Shown in pieces: positions 1 to 9,442 of a DNA stretch of 64,000 nucleotides (the first letter of the stretch is position 1; each line of letters starts with the position of its first letter). Both the position numbers and the translations under genes were made by a program. The DNA comes from Paraburkholderia phosphatilytica. GTDB lineage: Bacteria; Pseudomonadota; Gammaproteobacteria; Burkholderiales; Burkholderiaceae. The stretch is taken from NCBI RefSeq assembly GCF_003443895.1, contig NZ_QQOA01000004.1, positions 248,001 to 312,000 on the forward strand, written 5' to 3'. The notes beneath the pieces were generated by a model. That model had not been told where the DNA came from and searched no databases. It worked only from the letters and a program-made list of their open reading frames with translations.

Positions 1-30
1 GAGTTGCGGCAGCGCCTGCAGCGAATTCAT
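1..30 (-). CDS. Start of a T3SS gene, probably hrcT (SctT), cut by window edge
   Basis: Only the first ten codons are inside the window (reading MNSLQALPQL on the minus strand). The ATG overlaps the stop codon of the hrpB7-like gene in an ATGA arrangement, the same junction used throughout this operon, so translation is probably coupled. In Ralstonia the gene after hrpB7 encodes the export-gate membrane protein HrcT. The identity is inferred from position only; ten residues cannot prove it. Confidence 0.5.
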   Translation of the reverse strand, partial: MNSLQALPQL

Positions 31-533
31 GCGACGCTGCTCCGTTCGCGCAACAGACGGGCCAGCGCTTCTTCCTGTACATCGTCATCAGCGGCATCGC
101 TCGCGCGATGGTCGAGCTCGCGTTCAATTTTGCTTGCGTGTCCTTTGATGAACTCGATGCGCGCGTCGTTCGTTGCGATGCCGCGGCGGGTCTGCATCAG
201 CGCCGCTTCGCGTTCGTCGAGCACCGCCTGCTGCCGTTCCAGCTCGGCCGCGCAGGCGCGCTGGCGCTCAGCCACCACTTCCATATAACGACGCAGCTCA
301 TTGAAGCCGTCGAGCGAAAACGGTTCGTCGCCGCAGGTCATCGCATCGAGCTGCGCGTTGCACGCGGCAATCACGTCGTCGATCTCGTCTAGGCGTGCAG
401 CGCACAGGCGGCACTGCTCGATCTGCGCTTCGACTTCCTGCCGCCTGACCCCCAGTTCGCGACGCAATGCATCAGCCAGGCGCTCGCAGCGCCGGATCGA
501 GACCGAGAGCGCGACGACGCGCCGGTCCTTCAT
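27..533 (-). CDS. hrpB7: HrpB7-like T3SS stalk protein (SctO family)
   Basis: This encodes 168 residues. The protein is charged, rich in Arg, Glu, Gln and Ala, and looks largely alpha-helical or coiled-coil with no membrane segment, as expected for the SctO stalk. SctO links the export ATPase to the export gate in the cytoplasm. SctO proteins diverge strongly in sequence, so the call rests on size, helical character and position directly after hrcN. The ATG overlaps the hrcN stop (ATGA). The 3' end overlaps the next gene in the same way. Confidence 0.8.
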   Translation of the reverse strand: MKDRRVVALSVSIRRCERLADALRRELGVRRQEVEAQIEQCRLCAARLDEIDDVIAACNAQLDAMTCGDEPFSLDGFNELRRYMEVVAERQRACAAELERQQAVLDEREAALMQTRRGIATNDARIEFIKGHASKIERELDHRASDAADDDVQEEALARLLRERSSVA

Positions 534-1894
534 CAGCGCATCCCCGCGAGGTCGAACAGGTCGGCCTGGGTGTCGTCGAGCGACGCGAAATCGTCGATGC
601 CTTGCGACAGGAACGCGTCGATCGCGTCGTGCTTCGCGATCGCTTCGTCGGCAACCGGATTGTTGCCCGGCTGGTATTCGCCAATCTGCAGCAGCATCTC
701 CACGTCGCGGTAGCTCGCCATCAACTGGCGCAGCCGCGCGGCCGCCTGGATCACGTCGTGAGGCATCACGCGCGGCATCACGCGCGACAGGCTGTTCAGC
801 ACATCGACGGCCGGATAGCGGTTCTTCGCGGCGATCTCGCGCGACAGGATCATGTGACCGTCGAGGATGCTGCGCACTTCCTCCGCGATCGGATCGGTGC
901 CGCTCTCGTCTTCCACCAGCACCGTGTACAGCGCGGTGATCGAGCCGCCATGCCGGTTCGACGCGCCCATCCCGGCGCGTTCCAGAAGACGCGGCAGCTC
1001 CGCGAAAATCGACGGCGGAAAACCGCGCCGCGCCGGCGGCTCGCCCGCCGCCAGCCCGATCTCGCGTGCGGCGCGCGCGAAACGCGTGAGCGAATCCATC
1101 ATCAGCAGCACGCGCTGGCCGCGATCGCGAAAGTGCTCGGCCACCGCCGTCGCGACATACGCCGCCTTCATGCGCTCCATCGAAGAACGATCTGACGTCG
1201 CGCAGATCACCACCGAACGCGCCATCCCTTCGGGACCCAGAATCTCTTCGATGAACTCGCGCACTTCGCGGCCGCGTTCGCCGATCAGCGCGATCACGCT
1301 GACGTCGCACTGTGCACCGCGCGCGAACATGCCGAGCAGCGTGCTCTTGCCGACGCCGGCCGGAGCGAAGATGCCCATGCGCTGCCCTTCGGCCAGTGTC
1401 ATCAGCGCGTCCACCGGACGCACGCCGGTGATCAGCGGCGCGTCGATCGGGCGACGCATCATCGCTTGCGGAGGCGGCGCGAATACCGGCTGCGACGCAT
1501 CCGTTTCGATCGGCGGTCCGCCGTCCATCGGCTGACCGAGCCCATCGACCACGCGGCCCAGCAGCGCGTCGCCGACGCCGATTTCGAGCGCGCGGCCAAG
1601 CCCGAACACCTGCGTGGAACGCGATACGCCCGCGAGCTGCGAGAACGGCGACAACAACGCGAGATCGCGCGTGAAGCCCACCACTTCCGCATGCTGCACG
1701 CTGGAGTTCGCCGGGTTGCGCAGCTCGCACAGGTCGCCGAGCGAGACGTCGAGCCCCGCCACCTTGATCAGCGTGCCGACCACTTCGACCACCTTGCCGC
1801 TGCGCACGACATTCGAAACCGCGAGCAGCTCGCGTTCGATGTCGTCGGTGAACGGACCGAAGTCGGCGTTCGCGGGAAGCCAGGGCTGGTTCAT
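533..1894 (-). CDS. hrcN: T3SS export ATPase HrcN (SctN)
   Basis: The 453-residue product is the F1-beta-like ATPase that releases chaperones from substrates and unfolds them at the base of the T3SS. A Walker A motif APAGVGKST lies at about residues 176-185 with its lysine at 183. The sequence [11 protein letters not shown] and a Walker B stretch LLMMDS follow, both typical of SctN/FliI. Length matches the family (about 430-450). The ATG at 1894 overlaps the hrcL stop by four bases. A reading frame running further upstream here is only the hrcL region out of frame. Confidence 0.96.
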   Translation of the reverse strand: MNQPWLPANADFGPFTDDIERELLAVSNVVRSGKVVEVVGTLIKVAGLDVSLGDLCELRNPANSSVQHAEVVGFTRDLALLSPFSQLAGVSRSTQVFGLGRALEIGVGDALLGRVVDGLGQPMDGGPPIETDASQPVFAPPPQAMMRRPIDAPLITGVRPVDALMTLAEGQRMGIFAPAGVGKSTLLGMFARGAQCDVSVIALIGERGREVREFIEEILGPEGMARSVVICATSDRSSMERMKAAYVATAVAEHFRDRGQRVLLMMDSLTRFARAAREIGLAAGEPPARRGFPPSIFAELPRLLERAGMGASNRHGGSITALYTVLVEDESGTDPIAEEVRSILDGHMILSREIAAKNRYPAVDVLNSLSRVMPRVMPHDVIQAAARLRQLMASYRDVEMLLQIGEYQPGNNPVADEAIAKHDAIDAFLSQGIDDFASLDDTQADLFDLAGMR

Positions 1895-2622
1895 ACGCTG
1901 GTCTCGTGTTCCGCGCGTTTCAGCGCGCGCGCCACCGCGCCGCGCATCGCGCGCAGCTGCGTTTCGAGGCTCGCGTCGATCGCGCCGACATCCGATTCCG
2001 CGACGCAGCTGCCAGGCTCGACCCGCCGGTCCGCGACCACCGAGATCGGGAACGCCTGCCCCAGGTCGCGCCAGCGCGCGGCCAGCCGGTCGAACGCGAC
2101 ACGCGCGTCGGCATGATCGTTGGGATGCACGGTGACGTTCAGATACGCGGCGCCATCCGCGATCCGGTCGATCTCGGCGAGCGCGCGCTGGAACAGCAGA
2201 TCGCGCTGCTCCACCGCGACGATCTTTTCGACCGCCACGGAAACCGCGGACGCGAGCCGCTCGCGCATGCGCGTATACATCTGCGCGCGCGCATCGCCCG
2301 CCTCCGCGGCACGCGCGATCCAGTCCGCGATCGCCTGCTGTTCGCCCTGCCGATAACCTTCGTCGGCCGCCTGTTCGCGCTCGCGTCGCGCGGCCTCGAC
2401 GAGTTCGGCGGCACGTGCCTCGCCTTCCGCGATGAGACGCGCCGCTTCCTCGCGCGCCGCCGCGAGAATCGCGTCGCGGTCGCTCGCGAGCTGCTGGTAG
2501 CCGTCGTCGAGCGCGACCAGCGCGCCGAAGTCCGCCGCGTGCAGCACGTCGCCGCTCGCGCCGACGCTGGCACCAATCGTCGCGCCATCTTCGCGGCGCG
2601 CGTTTCTCAGCCAAATAGCCAT
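1891..2622 (-). CDS. hrcL: T3SS ATPase-regulating stator HrcL (SctL; HrpB5)
   Basis: The 243-residue product has an Ala/Glu/Arg-rich helical first half and a C-terminal region resembling the SctL/FliH domain, which binds the ATPase and links it to the sorting platform. The start [10 protein letters not shown] is near the N-terminal form usual for the YscL family and lies 16 bases inside the end of the hrpB4-like gene. The stop overlaps the hrcN start (ATGA). Family assignment follows from sequence character plus the conserved position between hrpB4 and hrcN. Confidence 0.88.
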   Translation of the reverse strand: MAIWLRNARREDGATIGASVGASGDVLHAADFGALVALDDGYQQLASDRDAILAAAREEAARLIAEGEARAAELVEAARREREQAADEGYRQGEQQAIADWIARAAEAGDARAQMYTRMRERLASAVSVAVEKIVAVEQRDLLFQRALAEIDRIADGAAYLNVTVHPNDHADARVAFDRLAARWRDLGQAFPISVVADRRVEPGSCVAESDVGAIDASLETQLRAMRGAVARALKRAEHETSV

Positions 2623-3353
2623 GCCCACTCCGGTAGCAACGCGGGGAGCCGCGCGAACAGCCGCACCGTTCCCATCGAATCGATCTCCACCGACAGTTTC
2701 GCGAGCCACGCCGGCATCGGCAGATCGCGCGGCAACGCGCAGCGCAGCAGCGGGCATGGCGTGATGTGCCGCGAACCGCTGTCGCGCGCGATCAGCAGCA
2801 GCCCTTCGACGGCGAGCGCGTCGGCATCGAGCGACGCAAGCACGGGCATGCGGATCTGCGAGTGCAGCATCGCGACGTTGGGCGCTTCGGCGAGATGCGC
2901 GTCGAGACACAGTTGATCGACCGGCACGCCGGCCCAGCCCGACAGCAGCGCACGCGTACGCTTGTCGATCAGCCGGCGCGCTTCCGCGCGACGGAACGAC
3001 AGCGCGCGCATCCGCAGAATCTGCAGCCCGAGCGCGGCCGGACAGACGTCGAGCAGCACCGGGTTCGGCACCGTGCCATCCGCGCGTGCGAGCAGCATCG
3101 GCTGCGACAGCTGTTCGATGGACAGCGCATCCGCGCCGGCGCTGGCGCACAGCGCGAACGAAGCCCGCTCGCGCGCGGCGGGCGACGCGTCATCCACCGC
3201 GCGCGACCACTGCGCGCACTGCGCCGCGTCGAGGTTCATCAACGCCATCGGCCACGACGGATGCATCCAGCGCGCGGCATCGGCCATGTTGTCGCGGCAG
3301 CTGCGCAGTGCAGACGCCGCGCGCACGAACGGTTGTCCGAACGAAGCGTTCAT
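2607..3353 (-). CDS. hrpB4: HrpB4-like sorting-platform protein (SctK)
   Basis: The 248-residue protein has no signal peptide or membrane segment. It is rich in Leu, Ala and Arg and contains repeated tryptophans (for example ARWMHPSW near residue 30). SctK proteins adapt the cytosolic sorting platform to the inner-membrane ring and are poorly conserved, so this call depends mainly on length and on its position between hrcJ and hrcL, exactly as hrpB4 lies in Ralstonia and Xanthomonas. It overlaps hrcL by 16 bases and is separated from hrcJ by 43 bases. Confidence 0.8.
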   Translation of the reverse strand: MNASFGQPFVRAASALRSCRDNMADAARWMHPSWPMALMNLDAAQCAQWSRAVDDASPAARERASFALCASAGADALSIEQLSQPMLLARADGTVPNPVLLDVCPAALGLQILRMRALSFRRAEARRLIDKRTRALLSGWAGVPVDQLCLDAHLAEAPNVAMLHSQIRMPVLASLDADALAVEGLLLIARDSGSRHITPCPLLRCALPRDLPMPAWLAKLSVEIDSMGTVRLFARLPALLPEWAWLFG

Positions 3354-3396
3354 GCCGGCCGCCGCGCGCGTTGCGCGTCACCACGCAACCTCATGC

Positions 3397-4227
3397 TCAT
3401 GCGGTCGGCCCGATGCGCGAGCGCCGCGCGAGCCGCCGCACCTGCTCCATCGTCCAGTCGCTCACGTTTGCGTTCGCACCGCGCTCGCTGTCGTCCGCGC
3501 CGCGCTGCGCGCCACGTCTGGCGAACACCAGCAGCACGACCGCCACCAGCAGACAGCCCGCGCCGATCGCTGCGATCATCCACGGCCACGTGCTGTTCGC
3601 GGGACGCTGCAGGTTCGAGATCGTTACAGGGTCGGCTGCGACCGCCGTCACGCTGACTTCGTCGTAGGTCAGTCCTTCGACGCTATGCATCACGAGCGTC
3701 TTGATCTGCGGCACCAGCGCACCGATATCGGCGTCCGGACGATACTTGATGAACACCGCCGCCGACGATGGTTTCACCGTCTGCGCCAACGGATCGTTGT
3801 TCGGCAGCACGATCTGCACGCGCGCCACCAGCACGCCGTCGATCTTCGCGAGCGTCGAGCCGAGTTCCTGCGACATGCCGTAGATGAAGCGCACGCGCTC
3901 CTCGGTCGGCGTCGACACGAGGCCGTCCTTCTTGAACAGATCGCCGAGATTGTCGTAGCTGCTGTGCGGCAGGCCCGCTTCGCGCAGCACCTGCATCGCC
4001 TGCACCATCTGGCCGTCGTCGACGTCGAGCGACCAGGTCTTGCCGTTATCCGGCGTGTCCTTCGCCGCGTTCACGCCGTGTTCGAGCAGCGCGACCACCA
4101 TCTCGTTCGCGTCCTGTTCGGACAGCTTGCCGTACAGCTCCTTCTTGCAGCCGCCAAGGAGCACGCACAGCACGGTCACGCACAGCAAGACGACACCACG
4201 ATAGCGCGATGCGCAGCGATCAGACAT
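3397..4227 (-). CDS. hrcJ: Inner-membrane ring lipoprotein HrcJ (SctJ)
   Basis: The 276-residue product forms part of the inner-membrane ring of the T3SS basal body. It starts with a lipoprotein signal peptide whose lipobox LLGGC places the acylated cysteine at residue 27. The periplasmic YscJ/FliF-type ring domains follow, including a LYGKLSEQDANE stretch typical of the family. A transmembrane helix (WPWMIAAIGAG and following) lies near residue 220, before a short cytoplasmic tail. It lies third in the hrpB1 operon. Confidence 0.95.
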   Translation of the reverse strand: MSDRCASRYRGVVLLCVTVLCVLLGGCKKELYGKLSEQDANEMVVALLEHGVNAAKDTPDNGKTWSLDVDDGQMVQAMQVLREAGLPHSSYDNLGDLFKKDGLVSTPTEERVRFIYGMSQELGSTLAKIDGVLVARVQIVLPNNDPLAQTVKPSSAAVFIKYRPDADIGALVPQIKTLVMHSVEGLTYDEVSVTAVAADPVTISNLQRPANSTWPWMIAAIGAGCLLVAVVLLVFARRGAQRGADDSERGANANVSDWTMEQVRRLARRSRIGPTA

Positions 4228-4284
4228 GACAGTTCCCGTTCGGACAGCGACGCCGGCCTGCGCCTTGAAGGCGCGCCGGCGTGG

Positions 4285-4680
4285 CTACTGGTTGCGCATC
4301 AGCGTCTCGATCGACGTCTTCGACGATTCGACCACGCCCATCTTCGCCTGCAGATTGATCTGCGCGGTCGACATTTCCATCATCAGCTGCATGCCCGCGG
4401 CCGATACTTCCTCCATCGACATCTGCGGCGCGGACGATTCGAACGCCTGCGCGTCGGTCGACACGCGCTCGAGCTGCGCGTCCTGCTCCTTCAGCAATTG
4501 CGACGCGGTTTCCATTCCCTCGCCCGGCGTAGTCGGCGCCGGCGATTCGAGCTTCGCCGTCTGCATCAGCGACTGGAACCTGTCTGCCAGTTCGGCCGGC
4601 GTCTGCGTGGGCGCGTTGTTGCCTTCCGCGAGTTTTTCGAGGGCCGCCTGCATCTGCGCGGCATTGACATCGATAGCCAT
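4285..4680 (-). CDS. hrpB2: HrpB2 inner-rod protein (SctI)
   Basis: The 131-residue product has no signal peptide. It has a Pro/Thr/Gln-rich N-terminal half and a helical C-terminal third ending in SIETLMRNQ, where HrpB2/SctI proteins carry the conserved packing helix of the inner rod. In the Ralstonia and Xanthomonas systems HrpB2 is itself an early T3SS substrate. The gene lies between hrpB1 and hrcJ, the canonical order. The ATG at 4680 is preceded by a GGAGGC-type ribosome binding site. Confidence 0.88.
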   Translation of the reverse strand: MAIDVNAAQMQAALEKLAEGNNAPTQTPAELADRFQSLMQTAKLESPAPTTPGEGMETASQLLKEQDAQLERVSTDAQAFESSAPQMSMEEVSAAGMQLMMEMSTAQINLQAKMGVVESSKTSIETLMRNQ

Positions 4681-4755
4681 GTTCGCCTCCTGTCGGGAAT
4701 GTGCGTTCGAACTCCGGCGGCCGCTATGCCGTCGCGCGTGCCTTTATGCGTGCCG

Positions 4756-5340
4756 TCATGCGCGCAGAAAACCCATATATTGCGGATCGACCGCGGCCGG
4801 TTCGCGGGGCGCGGGTGGCGCGTCGCGCTTCGCGGTGGCCGGCTGGGTGGACGCGTTCTCCATCAGCAATCTGACCGAGGCGGGCAACACGAACTCGCCG
4901 CCCAGACGCGCCGAGCGCCGCGCATCCATCAGGTCGTGCCGCGCAATCAGCACCTGCACGAGCTTCTGCGCGTCGCCGGACTCGCGGTCGTCGATCACCT
5001 CGCTCGCGCACTGGCGCCACTCCGGGTCGCCTTTCGCCGCGAGACTGAACGACAGCAGCGCCTTCGCGTAGGCAAAGCGCGGTGCGTTCTCCGTCACCTG
5101 TCGCAGGATGTGGATCGCATCGTCGAAACGGCCCTTCACGATGCACAGAATGCCGTCCAGCGCCTCCAGTTCGGGCGAATCGGGACGCAGCACATGCAGC
5201 GCGTCGAGCACGAGGCCCACGTCGTCGCAGTCGACGGTGGGCTTCGGAAACTGGTCCATCAACGCCACGGAAACCGTCTCGATCAATCCGCCGACCACGT
5301 CGGCGCTGCAGTTCAGATATTCGGGCTTGCTCGTGTACAC
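4756..5340 (-). CDS. hrpB1: HrpB1 family TPR-like T3SS protein
   Basis: This is the first gene of the leftward operon, 194 residues from a GTG start. The GTG at 5340 is chosen because CAGGAG lies nine bases upstream and no ATG is available in frame near it. The product has TPR-like helical hairpins (for example VLRPDSPELEALDG and GRFDDAIHILRQV) and no signal peptide. HrpB1/HrpK proteins belong to Hrp2-type systems, and a periplasmic assembly role has been proposed for the Xanthomonas member. A PIP box with a matched -10 hexamer lies 76 bases upstream. Confidence 0.88.
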   Translation of the reverse strand: MYTSKPEYLNCSADVVGGLIETVSVALMDQFPKPTVDCDDVGLVLDALHVLRPDSPELEALDGILCIVKGRFDDAIHILRQVTENAPRFAYAKALLSFSLAAKGDPEWRQCASEVIDDRESGDAQKLVQVLIARHDLMDARRSARLGGEFVLPASVRLLMENASTQPATAKRDAPPAPREPAAVDPQYMGFLRA

Positions 5341-5377
5341 GGCGGATGACTCCTGCGCGAATGGGTTCGACCGTGCC

Positions 5378-5439
5378 AGGTTAGCACCGCCATCCAGCCC
5401 GCCGAAGCCGCAATGCGAAGCGAACGCGACGGACACGAA
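5378..5439 (-). promoter_or_regulatory. PIP (hrpII) box promoter of the hrpB1 operon
   Basis: On the minus strand TTCG (5439-5436), 16 bases, TTCG (5419-5416) are followed after exactly 32 bases by TAACCT (5383-5378), a YANNNT hexamer. This is the layout known for HrpX/HrpB-activated promoters. The hexamer is set in GGTGCTAACCT. The expected start point lies about 35 bases before the GTG of hrpB1. Confidence 0.9.
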
Positions 5440-5452
5440 GCGGCGCCGGCGC

Positions 5453-5514
5453 TTCGCAACGCGCGCCGCCCCTTCGCTTCGCGTCTCGCCCGCGCGCGAG
5501 CCGGCTGCTACGTT
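5453..5514 (+). promoter_or_regulatory. PIP (hrpII) box promoter of the hrcU operon
   Basis: TTCG (5453-5456), 16 bases, TTCG (5473-5476) are followed after exactly 32 bases by TACGTT (5509-5514). The hrcU ATG is 34 bases downstream of the hexamer. The box sits 13 bases from the oppositely oriented box that drives hrpB1, so one short region controls both structural operons. Confidence 0.9.
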
Positions 5515-5547
5515 CGTGCCTGATGCGTCACTCAGGCGAGACGATCG

Positions 5548-6663
5548 ATGAGCCAGTCCGACGACAAGACCGAAAAGCCCACACCCAAAAAGCTCAAGGA
5601 CGCACGCAAGGACGGCCAGGTCGCGCACAGCACCGACCTGACGTCCGCGATCAGCATGGCCGCCGTGGTGCTGCTGCTCGCGGCGGGCGCGAGCCACCTG
5701 GAAGGCGTGCTGAAGGCCGTGGTCACGATCGCAATGCAGTTCGTCAACGGCGACCACTCCGACACCAACATCCACGCGCAGCTGATGAAGCTCGGCGGCA
5801 CGGCACTGACCGCCGTGATTCCTTGCGTGTGCGCCGCGGCGCTGGCCGCGCTGTTCACGCAGGCCGCGCAGGTCGGCGTGAAGATCGCGACGAAGCCGGT
5901 CACGCCGAACATGATGGCCGTGCACCCGATGACGGGGCTCAAGCGCATTTTCTCGATGCGCACCGCGGTCGAGATCGCGAAGATGGTGGTGAAGCTGATA
6001 CTCGTCGCGGCCGTGATGTACGTGACGGTCAAGGAACTGTTTCCGCTGATCGTCGCGTCGCTGTACCAGCCGCTCGGCGGTCTCGCGCAGATGATCTGGG
6101 ACGTGATGCTGCGGCTCGTCGCGGTCGCCACCGCGATCTTCGTCCTGATGGGCGCCGCCGACGTGAAGCTGCAGTCCGCGATGTTCATCAAGAAGCTGAT
6201 GATGACCAAGGACGAAGTGAAGCGCGAGAACAAGCAGCGCGAAGGCGACCCGCGCATCAAGCGCGAACGCCGGCGCCTCGCGCGCGAATACGTGAACGGG
6301 CCGGCGCCGTCGCGCGTCGGACATGCGAATGTGATGCTCGTCAATCCGACCCACTACGCGGTGGCGATCCGCTACGCGCCCGACGAGCATCCGCTGCCGC
6401 GCGTGATCGCCAAGGGCATGGACGAGCAGGCGGCCGCGCTGCGCGGCGAGGCGCGCGATGCGGGCGTGCCGATCATCGGCAATCCGCCGGTGGCCCGCGC
6501 GCTGTACCGCGTCGGTCTCGAGCAGCCGATTCCCGAGGAGCTGTTCGAGACGGTCGCAGCGATCCTGCGCTGGGTCAACGCGATCGGCGCAAAACGGGAC
6601 GAGCCTGGTGACTACCGCGCCTCATCTTCGAGCCCCAGCAATACGACGGACATGCCATGCTGA
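5548..6663 (+). CDS. hrcU: T3SS export switch protein HrcU (SctU)
   Basis: The 371-residue membrane protein sets substrate specificity at the export gate. It has the family N-terminus (DDKTEKPTPKKLKDARKDGQ), four hydrophobic segments between about residues 30 and 215, and a cytoplasmic domain with the self-cleavage motif NPTH at residues 266-269. The length is typical (about 350-370). The ATG at 5548 follows a purine-rich AGGCGAG. The 3' end overlaps hrcV by seven bases (ATGCTGA), indicating coupled translation. Confidence 0.97.
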   Translation: MSQSDDKTEKPTPKKLKDARKDGQVAHSTDLTSAISMAAVVLLLAAGASHLEGVLKAVVTIAMQFVNGDHSDTNIHAQLMKLGGTALTAVIPCVCAAALAALFTQAAQVGVKIATKPVTPNMMAVHPMTGLKRIFSMRTAVEIAKMVVKLILVAAVMYVTVKELFPLIVASLYQPLGGLAQMIWDVMLRLVAVATAIFVLMGAADVKLQSAMFIKKLMMTKDEVKRENKQREGDPRIKRERRRLAREYVNGPAPSRVGHANVMLVNPTHYAVAIRYAPDEHPLPRVIAKGMDEQAAALRGEARDAGVPIIGNPPVARALYRVGLEQPIPEELFETVAAILRWVNAIGAKRDEPGDYRASSSSPSNTTDMPC

Positions 6664-8762
6664 AGACCCTGAAACTGCCCGCCGGTGGTGAAATCGGCAT
6701 CGCCGCGCTGATCGTCGCGATCATCTCGCTGATGATCCTGCCGCTGCCGCCGCTCATCATCGACATCCTGCTGGCGATCAACATCTCGATCAGCGTCACG
6801 CTGCTGATGATCACGCTGTACGTGCCGACCGTGCTGTCGCTGTCGTCGTTTCCCGCGCTGCTGCTGTTCACGACGCTGTACCGGCTGTCGCTCAACATCG
6901 CGTCCACCAAGTCGATCCTGCTGCACGCGGAAGCCGGCCACATCATCGACAGCTTCGGCGAGCTGGTGGTGGGCGGCAATCTCGTCGTCGGGCTCGTGGT
7001 GTTCGGCATCATCACAACGGTGCAGTTCATCGTGATCGCGAAAGGCTCGGAGCGGGTCGCGGAAGTGGGCGCACGTTTCACGCTCGACGCGATGCCGGGC
7101 AAACAGATGAGCATCGACGCCGATCTGCGCGCGAACCTGCTGACCGGCGAACAGGCGCGCCTGAAACGCGCGACGCTCGCGATCGAAAGCCAGCTGAACG
7201 GCGGCATGGACGGCGCGATGAAGTTCGTGAAGGGCGACGCGATCGCGGGCCTCATCATCACGACGATCAACATCGTCGCGGGGATCGCGGTGGGTGTGGC
7301 GTATCACGGCATGAGCGCGGCAGACGCGGCGGCCCGCTTCTCGGTGCTCTCCGTCGGCGACGCGATGGTGTCGCAGATTCCGTCACTGCTGCTCTCCGTC
7401 GCGGCCGGCGTGATGATCACGCGGGTGACCGACGAGCGCCGCAAGGCGATTTCGCTCGGCGACGAGATCGGCCGCCAGCTCGGCTCCAGCACGCGTGCGC
7501 TGTACGTCGCCTCGCTGCTGCTGCTCGCGTTCGCGGCCGTGCCCGGCTTTCCCGCGCCGCTCTTCGTGCTGATTTCGGCGCTACTCGCGTTCACCGCGTT
7601 TCGCCTGAACCGCAAGTCGCCGAAAGAACAAGGCGGCGATAGCGAGCCGCTGAAGGCGATGCAGCGTTCGGGCTCGAAGACCGAAGTGCCGCCGATCCTC
7701 TCACGCGCGCCGCAGTTCACCTGCGCGCTCGGTGTGCGTGTCGCGCCCGATCTCGTCGCGCGTCTCGCGATGCCGACGCTCGATCAGTCGTTCGACACCG
7801 AGCGCACGCAGTTGCAGGACGAGCTCGGTCTACCGTTTCCCGGCATCGTGATGTGGACGCACGCGGCGCTGCCGCCGCACACCTGCGAGATCCTGATTCA
7901 CGACGTGCCGCAACTGCGCATCGAGCTGCCGCCCGGCAAGGTGCTGCTGCGCGATGTCGCGCCGGCCGCCGTGCCGACGCTGGCCGCGAACGGCACGACC
8001 GTGATGGACACGTCCGCGCGCGACGCGCTGATCGCCCGATGCGAGACGCGCGGCCCGATTGACGCCAGCGGCAACGCCACGCACTGGATCGACGAGCGTC
8101 AGGTACCGGCGAAAACGGCCGTGTGGCGCGCCGAGCAGATCATCGCGCATGCGTCGGTGAGCATTCTGCGCCGTCATGCGCCGCTCTTCCTCGGCATTCA
8201 GGAAGTGCAATGGATTTTCGACCAGCTCTCGACCGACTACCCCGGGCTCGTCACCGAAGTGCAGAAGGTGCTGCCGATGCAGCGTATCGCCGACGTGCTG
8301 CGCCGCCTGCTGGAGGAAAGCATCTCGATCCGCAACGTGCGCACGATCATGGAAAGCCTGATGGTTTGGGGTCCGAAGGAAAAGGACACGCTGATGCTGA
8401 CGGAGTACGTGCGCGCCGACCTGTCCCGCTTCCTCGCGCACCGGGCCACGCAAGGCAGCGGCACGCTGTCCGCGGTGATGTTCGATCTGCAGGTCGAGCA
8501 GCATATCCGGCAGTCGATCAAACAGACGCCCACCGGCAACTTCCTCGCGCTGCCGCCCGAGGACGTGGCCGCGCTGACCGAGCGCATCGAGGCGTTTGTC
8601 GGCAACACGCCGCGCGGCGGTGTCGCGCTCGTCACGTCGATGGATATCCGCCGCTACGTGCGCCGCATGATCGAGGCGCGGCTCGGCTGGCTTGGCGTGT
8701 ACTCGTACCAGGAGCTGGGCGAGCACGTCGAGCTGATGCCGCTCGGCCGTGTCGGGCTCTGA
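6657..8762 (+). CDS. hrcV: T3SS export-gate protein HrcV (SctV)
   Basis: The 701-residue FHIPEP-family protein forms the nonameric export gate. About eight transmembrane segments fill the first 330 residues, with the conserved loop EVGARFTLDAMPGKQMSIDA near residue 140. A large cytoplasmic domain then binds ATPase, stalk and chaperone-substrate complexes. Length matches SctV (about 690). The start overlaps the hrcU stop. The end is followed by hpaP after 11 bases. Confidence 0.97.
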   Translation: MLKTLKLPAGGEIGIAALIVAIISLMILPLPPLIIDILLAINISISVTLLMITLYVPTVLSLSSFPALLLFTTLYRLSLNIASTKSILLHAEAGHIIDSFGELVVGGNLVVGLVVFGIITTVQFIVIAKGSERVAEVGARFTLDAMPGKQMSIDADLRANLLTGEQARLKRATLAIESQLNGGMDGAMKFVKGDAIAGLIITTINIVAGIAVGVAYHGMSAADAAARFSVLSVGDAMVSQIPSLLLSVAAGVMITRVTDERRKAISLGDEIGRQLGSSTRALYVASLLLLAFAAVPGFPAPLFVLISALLAFTAFRLNRKSPKEQGGDSEPLKAMQRSGSKTEVPPILSRAPQFTCALGVRVAPDLVARLAMPTLDQSFDTERTQLQDELGLPFPGIVMWTHAALPPHTCEILIHDVPQLRIELPPGKVLLRDVAPAAVPTLAANGTTVMDTSARDALIARCETRGPIDASGNATHWIDERQVPAKTAVWRAEQIIAHASVSILRRHAPLFLGIQEVQWIFDQLSTDYPGLVTEVQKVLPMQRIADVLRRLLEESISIRNVRTIMESLMVWGPKEKDTLMLTEYVRADLSRFLAHRATQGSGTLSAVMFDLQVEQHIRQSIKQTPTGNFLALPPEDVAALTERIEAFVGNTPRGGVALVTSMDIRRYVRRMIEARLGWLGVYSYQELGEHVELMPLGRVGL

Positions 8763-8773
8763 CGCGCGCCGCC

Positions 8774-9430
8774 ATGAGCTCAATCTCGTCACAGCGCCTG
8801 CGCGATACGAACGGCGCGGAATCCGACGATGGGTGGTCCCCCGCGGACAACACGCCGGCCGGCTTCGACTACGCGAAACTGCTGCGCGCGCGCACCGCGC
8901 CGCACCGGCCGGTTGCGCGCACCACGCAAACCGCGCAAACGCCGCAGCGCGCAGCCCAGCAACAACCCGATGCCGAAGAGCAGAAAGAGGAGCGCCCCGC
9001 TACGCTCGCGCACCGCCTCCCCGCGGAAGAAGACGCGCCACTCCCCGCTACCGACAACGCCGCGAACCGCGTGCTCGGCTCGCGCGTCGCGCATGCGGCC
9101 GGTCCGATCGTGTCGTCGGTGTTCGCGCGGCAGCAGCGCGTGCTCGATCTCGTCGGCACGCTCGCGCGCGAGATTGCCGGCTTCTGCAGCGATGCCGCGA
9201 TCGCGAACGCCGGCAACTGGGACGTGCAGATGCCGCTCGACGAACATCTCTTTCCGCACACCACGCTCTATCTGACGCTTTCGCGTTTCATCATGCAGCT
9301 TCGGTTCGACGCTGCGGATCCCGAGATAAAGCAGCTACTCTTGGACCATAGTTCCATGCTGGAGCGAGAACTCGATGCAACCCTTCGCGCGTGGGGCGAA
9401 TCCCGCGACATTCAATTGACGGTCTGGTGA
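8774..9430 (+). CDS. hpaP: HpaP-like secretion switch regulator (SctP)
   Basis: The 218-residue cytoplasmic protein has a Pro/Gln/Ala-rich, low-complexity N-terminal half and a folded C-terminal part (about residues 110-218). That layout is typical of SctP/HpaP proteins, which control the switch in substrate specificity with HrcU. It lies between hrcV and hrcQ, the place of hpaP in Xanthomonas and Ralstonia. The ATG at 8774 has only a weak ribosome binding site and probably depends on read-on from hrcV. Confidence 0.8.
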   Translation: MSSISSQRLRDTNGAESDDGWSPADNTPAGFDYAKLLRARTAPHRPVARTTQTAQTPQRAAQQQPDAEEQKEERPATLAHRLPAEEDAPLPATDNAANRVLGSRVAHAAGPIVSSVFARQQRVLDLVGTLAREIAGFCSDAAIANAGNWDVQMPLDEHLFPHTTLYLTLSRFIMQLRFDAADPEIKQLLLDHSSMLERELDATLRAWGESRDIQLTVW

Positions 9431-9442
9431 CGGGCTGACCCA

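Noticed and set aside
27..1730. A single 567-residue minus-strand frame
   Set aside because: Only the last 168 residues (from the ATG at 533) are coding. The earlier part is Arg-rich out-of-frame sequence of hrcN.
3086..5349. Long plus-strand frames opposite the hrpB1-hrcJ operon
   Set aside because: The minus-strand genes have lipobox, conserved order and PIP promoter; the plus-strand products show no domain.
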